64,000 bases of DNA from Alloalcanivorax xenomutans (GTDB lineage Bacteria; Pseudomonadota; Gammaproteobacteria; Pseudomonadales; Alcanivoracaceae). The notes under the pieces are model-generated. The model was not told the origin of the DNA. It ran no database searches and worked only from the letters and a program-made list of their open reading frames with translations. Where the stretch lies: assembly GCF_900217905.1 (NCBI RefSeq), contig NZ_OBMO01000007.1, forward strand, positions 1-64,000. Direction: 5' to 3'. This document shows, in pieces, positions 59,852 through 64,000 of this stretch (positions are counted from its first letter, which is position 1; the number at the start of each line of letters is the position of its first letter). The position numbers and the translations under genes were made by a program.

Positions 59852-61474
59852 ATGGCAGTACTCGAAACCCAAGTGTCCTCCGCGGACACCACTTTCCGGG
59901 AAAACCGGGCCGGTATGGAGGCGCTGCTGACGCGTTTGCGCTCGGTGGAGCAACGGACCCGGGACAAGTCCGCCGCCGCCAAGGGGCGCTTTGAAAAGCG
60001 CGGGCAACTGCTGCCGCGTGAGCGTGTGGCGCTGGTGCTGGACCCCGGCGCCCCTTTTCTGGAACTGGCTACCCTGGCCGGTTACGGCATGGACAACCCG
60101 GATCCGGAGAAAACCATCCCCGGCGGCGGCAATATCGCCGGCATCGGCTATGTCCGCGGCGTGCGCTGCATGATCCTCGCCACCGATTCCGGCATCGACG
60201 CCGGTGCCGCCCAGCCCATGGGGCTGGACAAGGTGCTGCGGGTGCAGGAGCTGGCACTGGAAAACAAGCTGCCGTACGTGCAACTGGTGGAAAGCGCCGG
60301 GGCCAACCTGCTCAAGTACCGGGTCGAGGAGTTCATCCTGGGCGGCTCCTCGTTCCGCAACCTGGCGCGTCTGTCCGCCGCCGGTCTGCCGGTGGTGACC
60401 GTCACCCACGGCTCCTCCACCGCCGGCGGCGCATACCAAACCGGACTGTCGGACTACATCATCATGGTGCGCGGCCGCTCCAAGGCCTTCCTGGCCGGTC
60501 CGCCGTTGCTGAAGGCGGCCACCGGTGAAGAAGCCACCGATGAGGAACTGGGCGGGGCCGAGATGCACACCACCTTGTCCGGCCTGGGGGACTACCTGGC
60601 CGAGGATGATCGCGACGCCCTGCGTCTGGTACGCGACATCATGGGCAAGCTGGACTGGAATCGGGATATCCCGGCGGCGGCCGCTGAACCGGCTCCACCG
60701 CCCCGTTACGACGGCGAGGAACTGCTCGGCATCATGCCCATGGACCACAAAAGACCGGTGGATATGAAGGAAGTGATCGCGCGCATCGTCGACGATTCCG
60801 ACTTCCTCGAGTTCGGTGCCAACTACGGCCCCGCCACCGTCTGCGGGCAGGCGCGCATCGAAGGCATGGCGCTGGGCATCATTACCAATAACGGGCCGAT
60901 CGACCCCGCCGGGGCGACCAAGGCCACCCATTTCATTCAGGCCTGTTGCCAGTCGCGCACACCGATCCTGTATCTGAACAACACCACCGGTTTTATCGTC
61001 GGCAAGGACTATGAGCAGGCCGGCATCATCAAGCATGGCTCCAAGATGATCCAGGCGGTGACCAACGCCACCGTGCCGCAAATCACCCTGTACTGCGGTG
61101 CTTCCTTCGGCGCCGGTAATTACGGCATGTGCGGCCGGGGTTTTCACCCGCGTTTCTGTTTCTCCTGGCCCAACGCCAAGACCGCGGTAATGGGCGGGGA
61201 ACAGGCCGCCCGCACCATGAGTATCGTCACCGAATCGGCGGCCAAACGCCGTGGCCAGGAAGTGGATCGCGCCGCCCTGGAGGATCTGGAAGGGCGCATT
61301 ATCGAGACCTTTGAAAAGCAAATGGACGTGTTCGCCACCAGCGGCCGCCTGCTGGACGATGGTGTCATCGACCCGCGCGATACCCGCGGCGTGATCGCCT
61401 ATGTGCTGTCCATCTGCCGCGAAGCGGAGCAGCGGCAAACCCAGCCGATGCAGTTCTCCGTGGCCCGTCCCTGA
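59852..61474 (+). CDS. Acyl-CoA carboxylase, carboxyltransferase (beta) subunit, AtuC/LiuB-like
   Basis: A 540-residue carboxyltransferase of the biotin-dependent acyl-CoA carboxylases. The N half has KGRFEKRGQLLPRERVALVLD, GGGNIAGIGYVRG, and the oxyanion/CoA region HGSSTAGGAYQTGLSDYIIMV and FLAGPPLLKAATGEEATDEELGGAEMH; the C half has NNGPIDPAGATKATHFIQAC, LYLNNTTGFIVGKDYE and GASFGAGNYGMCGRGFHPRF. These patterns fit methylcrotonyl- or geranyl-CoA carboxylase; the stretch SFRNLARLSAAGLPV is more AtuC-like. ATG 59852 is chosen. It is followed 16 bp later by the alpha subunit. Confidence 0.9.
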   Translation: MAVLETQVSSADTTFRENRAGMEALLTRLRSVEQRTRDKSAAAKGRFEKRGQLLPRERVALVLDPGAPFLELATLAGYGMDNPDPEKTIPGGGNIAGIGYVRGVRCMILATDSGIDAGAAQPMGLDKVLRVQELALENKLPYVQLVESAGANLLKYRVEEFILGGSSFRNLARLSAAGLPVVTVTHGSSTAGGAYQTGLSDYIIMVRGRSKAFLAGPPLLKAATGEEATDEELGGAEMHTTLSGLGDYLAEDDRDALRLVRDIMGKLDWNRDIPAAAAEPAPPPRYDGEELLGIMPMDHKRPVDMKEVIARIVDDSDFLEFGANYGPATVCGQARIEGMALGIITNNGPIDPAGATKATHFIQACCQSRTPILYLNNTTGFIVGKDYEQAGIIKHGSKMIQAVTNATVPQITLYCGASFGAGNYGMCGRGFHPRFCFSWPNAKTAVMGGEQAARTMSIVTESAAKRRGQEVDRAALEDLEGRIIETFEKQMDVFATSGRLLDDGVIDPRDTRGVIAYVLSICREAEQRQTQPMQFSVARP

Positions 61475-61490
61475 TCCGAGCGGTAACGAT

Positions 61491-63476
61491 ATGAGTAAAG
61501 CGACCCCTTTCAGCAAGATTCTGATCGCCAACCGTGGCGAAATCGCCCTGCGCATCCAATGTAGCGCCAGGGAGCTGGGCTACCGAACGGTGGCGGTTTA
61601 TTCCAGTGCCGACCGCGATGCCCGCCACGTCCTGGAGGCGGATCAGGCGGTTTGCATCGGTGAGGCTTTGCCGGCGCAATCCTATCTGAATATCGACCGC
61701 ATCGTTGACGCCGCCAGACGCGCTGGCGCCGACGCGGTGCATCCCGGCTATGGTTTTTTGGCGGAGAATCCGGCGCTGGCCAAGGCCTGCGCCGACGCCG
61801 GCCTGGTGTTCATCGGCCCCTCCGCCGAGGCCATCGAAGCCATGGGGCACAAGGCCCGCGCCAAACAGTTGATGGAGCAGGCCGGCGTGCCCTGCGTGCC
61901 CGGTTATCAGGGCCAGGACCAAAGCGAACAACGGCTGCATCGGGAAGCGGATGACATCGGCTACCCGGTGATGATCAAAGCCACCGCCGGTGGTGGCGGA
62001 CGCGGTATGCGTCTGGTGGAAAGCACGGACACTTTTCTGGAGGCATTGGCCAGCGCCCGTTCGGAGGCGCAAAGCGCTTTTGGCGATCCGGAAGTGATTC
62101 TGGAAAAAGCCATCGTCGAACCGAGGCATGTGGAAATCCAGGTAGTGGCGGATCGTCACGGCAAGGCGCTGCATTTCGGTGAGCGGGATTGTTCGGTGCA
62201 GCGCCGTCATCAGAAAGTGGTGGAAGAAGCGCCATCTCCGGCCGTGGATCAGGCGCTGCGTGAGCAGATGGGCGAGACCGCCGTGCGGGCGGTGCGGGCC
62301 ATCGGCTATGAAGGCGCCGGCACCCTGGAATTCCTGCTGGATGGCGAGGGCCGCTTCTACTTCATGGAAATGAACACGCGCCTGCAGGTGGAACACCCGG
62401 TTACCGAGGCGATCACTGGTGTGGACCTGGTGGCCCTGCAATTGCGGGTGGCCGCCGGGGAGGCCCTGGCTTTGGAACAGGATGACATCCGCTTCCGGGG
62501 GCACGCGATCGAAGTACGTCTCTGCGCGGAAAGTCCGCGCCAGGGCTTCATGCCGCAAAGCGGCACTCTGGTGCGCTGGCGCGCGCCGCGAACTCTGCGG
62601 GTGGACAGTGCCTTGCGGGACGGCGCCGAGGTGCCGCCGTTCTATGACTCCATGGTGGCCAAGTTGATCGCCTGGGGCGAGAACCGCGACGAAGCCCGCC
62701 GCCGTCTGGCCACGGGGCTGGAAGAACTGGTGGCGCTGGGGGTCGAAACCAACCAGGGCTTTCTGGCGCGCTGCCTGCGCGACCCGGTGTTCGCCGCCGG
62801 CGAAGCGACTACCGCTTTCGTGGAACAGCGGCAGGCCGACTTGCTGCACCAGGATGAGGAACACGGGCAGCAACTGCGGGCGCTGGCCGCCGCTTTGTTG
62901 TATCTCACCGACAGTGGGGCCGGCAGCGCCAGATCCGGTTTGTCTTCCCGGTTGCCGCTGATCGTGCGCTATCAACTGCGTGATGAAGACGGCGCCGCGA
63001 CCTTGACCCGCTTGCGGGCGGATCGTTTGCAAGTGGTCATCGAGGATGTCGCCACGGAGTTCGGGCTGCTCGGTTTCACCGCTGACGGGGTGCGACTGGA
63101 GCGCGGCGGCGTGGTGGAGACGGTGCCGCTGGCGCGGCGCGGTGACGTGCTGCACTTCCTCCATGGCGGCGAAGGTTATTCGGTTACGGACCGCACCTAT
63201 GCCGCCGCCGCCCAGGGTGCCGCCGATGGTGGCGACGGCCGGGTACGGGCGTCCATGAACGGCCGCCTGGTATCGGTGGCGGTTAGCGAAGGTCAGCGGG
63301 TGGAAGCCGGCGAAGCGGTCCTCACCTTGGAAGCGATGAAGATGGAGCACGTGCACCGGGCCGGTGTCGGCGGTGTGGTCTCGGTGATCAGCGCCGCCGA
63401 AGGAGATCAGGTGGCCGCCGGCCGGGTGCTGGTGGAAATCGAAGCGGATGCCAGTGAGGAGAACAAACCGGAATGA
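61491..63476 (+). CDS. Acyl-CoA carboxylase, biotin carboxylase and carrier (alpha) subunit
   Basis: A 661-residue biotin-containing subunit. Residues 1-445 are biotin carboxylase (KILIANRGEIALRI, GYGFLAENPALA, ATGP-type ATP grasp KATAGGGGRGMR, MEMNTRLQVEHPVTE with catalytic Arg, YDSMVAKLIAWGENRDEA). Residues about 590-655 are the biotin carrier with EAMKMEH, the lysine being biotinylated. A middle domain links them. With the beta subunit it forms an alpha6-beta6-type complex. It overlaps the crotonase gene by ATGA. The need for biotin here matches bioA 1.97 kb upstream. Confidence 0.93.
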   Translation: MSKATPFSKILIANRGEIALRIQCSARELGYRTVAVYSSADRDARHVLEADQAVCIGEALPAQSYLNIDRIVDAARRAGADAVHPGYGFLAENPALAKACADAGLVFIGPSAEAIEAMGHKARAKQLMEQAGVPCVPGYQGQDQSEQRLHREADDIGYPVMIKATAGGGGRGMRLVESTDTFLEALASARSEAQSAFGDPEVILEKAIVEPRHVEIQVVADRHGKALHFGERDCSVQRRHQKVVEEAPSPAVDQALREQMGETAVRAVRAIGYEGAGTLEFLLDGEGRFYFMEMNTRLQVEHPVTEAITGVDLVALQLRVAAGEALALEQDDIRFRGHAIEVRLCAESPRQGFMPQSGTLVRWRAPRTLRVDSALRDGAEVPPFYDSMVAKLIAWGENRDEARRRLATGLEELVALGVETNQGFLARCLRDPVFAAGEATTAFVEQRQADLLHQDEEHGQQLRALAAALLYLTDSGAGSARSGLSSRLPLIVRYQLRDEDGAATLTRLRADRLQVVIEDVATEFGLLGFTADGVRLERGGVVETVPLARRGDVLHFLHGGEGYSVTDRTYAAAAQGAADGGDGRVRASMNGRLVSVAVSEGQRVEAGEAVLTLEAMKMEHVHRAGVGGVVSVISAAEGDQVAAGRVLVEIEADASEENKPE

Positions 63477-64000
63477 GTACGGAACAAGCGGTACTACTGG
63501 AAAAACGCGGCCGGGCGCTGTGGATCACGGTGAACCGGCCGGACAAACGCAACGCCATCAATCAGGCGGTGATCGACGGTATCCGCCAGGGTTATGAGCA
63601 GGCCCAGGCGGATCCGCAAGTGCGTGTGATCGTGCTCACCGGCAGTGGTGACAAGGCCTTTTGCGCCGGCGCCGATCTGCGTCCCGGAGAGGGGTTTGTC
63701 TTCGATTACGCCAAACCCAATGCCGACTACGCCGATCTGATGCGTCTCGCCAGCAACAGTACGGTGCCGAGTATCGCCCGGGTGAACGGGGTCTGCATGG
63801 CTGGAGGCATGGGACTGTTGTGCATGACCGATATGGCGGTGGCGGTGGATACAGTGCGCTTCGGCTTGCCGGAAGTGAAGGTCGGGGTCTTCCCGATGCA
63901 GGTGTTGAGTTTGTTGCAACGGCTGGTGCCGCAGCGGGTGCTGCGTGAATGGTGCTTCACCGGTGAGCCTTTCACCGCCGACGAAGCGCTGCAGGCGGGG
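63473..64000 (+). CDS. Enoyl-CoA hydratase/isomerase family protein (partial, cut by window end)
   Basis: The first 176 residues of a crotonase, open at the window edge. It shows VNRPDKRNAINQAVI, the oxyanion segment DKAFCAGADLRPGEG, RVNGVCMAGGMGLLCMTDMAV and the second conserved region RFGLPEVKVGVFP with a Glu. The first catalytic Glu of classical hydratases (GGGCEL) is absent (GGMGLL), as in methylglutaconyl- or isohexenylglutaconyl-CoA hydratases. It overlaps the alpha-subunit stop by ATGA. It would hydrate the carboxylated product, completing the pathway order. Confidence 0.88.
   Translation, partial: MSTEQAVLLEKRGRALWITVNRPDKRNAINQAVIDGIRQGYEQAQADPQVRVIVLTGSGDKAFCAGADLRPGEGFVFDYAKPNADYADLMRLASNSTVPSIARVNGVCMAGGMGLLCMTDMAVAVDTVRFGLPEVKVGVFPMQVLSLLQRLVPQRVLREWCFTGEPFTADEALQAG

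Noticed and set aside
59798-61555. 585-codon open frame opposite the carboxylase beta subunit
   Set aside because: Antisense shadow; composition is His/Gln/Gly-rich and the beta subunit is well supported.
61365-63356. 663-codon open frame opposite the carboxylase alpha subunit
   Set aside because: Antisense shadow: low-complexity His/Gln-rich translation, no ribosome-binding site, and the biotin carboxylase on the plus strand has every motif.
1-64000. tRNA, rRNA, phage or insertion-sequence genes
   Set aside because: No cloverleaf, rRNA-like sequence, integrase, transposase or flanking target duplication was recognised anywhere in the window.

Overview
The window is about 64 kb of high-GC chromosomal DNA, packed on both strands, with no rRNA, tRNA, CRISPR array, phage or transposase that I can see. 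The gene content fits a gammaproteobacterium. The block HAD phosphatase / rppH-ptsP-TSUP-lgt-thyA-folA is the order known from Pseudomonas-like gammaproteobacteria. The repertoire (AtuA-type acyl-CoA catabolism, RND pump, many REP-like palindromes) suggests an Alcanivorax/Alloalcanivorax-type marine oil degrader; the genus is inference.

Layout. 1-7.1 kb: SnoaL/NTF2-like protein, zinc alcohol dehydrogenase and polytopic permease, TSUP permease, MORN-like lipoprotein, YpfJ-type metalloprotease, then a gene-free stretch of large palindromes. 7.1-12.1 kb: two-gene RND efflux operon with a divergent TetR regulator and a clear terminator. 12.1-16.4 kb: PP2C-kinase fusion beside a formate/nitrite channel, DedA protein, GST. 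16.5-20.0 kb: alkylation repair, comprising a frameshifted ogt, a LysR regulator, an Ada-AraC-AlkA fusion and an intact ogt. 20.2-25.6 kb: VOC protein, MFS transporter, InaA/WaaP-like kinase, DEAD-box helicase, RlmI-like methyltransferase. 25.8-30.6 kb: leftward copper operon (copA, SAM methyltransferase, cupredoxin, DUF411, LysE exporter) behind a MerR/CueR-type promoter. 30.8-40.1 kb: beta-barrel protein, imelysin-like lipoprotein, HAD phosphatase, then rppH-ptsP, NRDE protein, TSUP-lgt-thyA-folA.

40.0-42.6 kb is the most unusual locus. Two paralogous XRE regulators lie in tandem, divergent from an orphan beta-class DNA methyltransferase. The locus carries six copies of a 6-4-6 palindrome built around TTTGCA/TGCAAA. 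Each regulator has a pair of sites 24 bp apart, starting exactly 43 bp upstream of its start codon. This resembles a restriction-modification control circuit, but no nuclease gene is visible.

42.6-48.2 kb: membrane protein, DUF6231-like protein, Fur-regulated hemP with a divergent HemS/ChuX-like protein, YheS-type ABC-F ATPase, TIGR02444 protein and a YnfA homologue. 48.3-64 kb: a catabolic island. The leftward genes are acyl-CoA ligase, acyl-CoA dehydrogenase and AtuA, then a solitary TRAP binding protein and a second, AtuD-like dehydrogenase. The rightward genes are an AraC regulator, an unknown secreted protein, bioA, carboxylase beta and alpha subunits, and a crotonase cut by the window edge. 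Together they could activate, desaturate, carboxylate and hydrate a beta-methyl-branched acyl-CoA, as in citronellol/geraniol or leucine breakdown, with bioA supporting the biotin needed by the carboxylase. Gene boundaries throughout are marked by a dispersed family of REP-like inverted repeats, some with perfect arms up to 46 bp.
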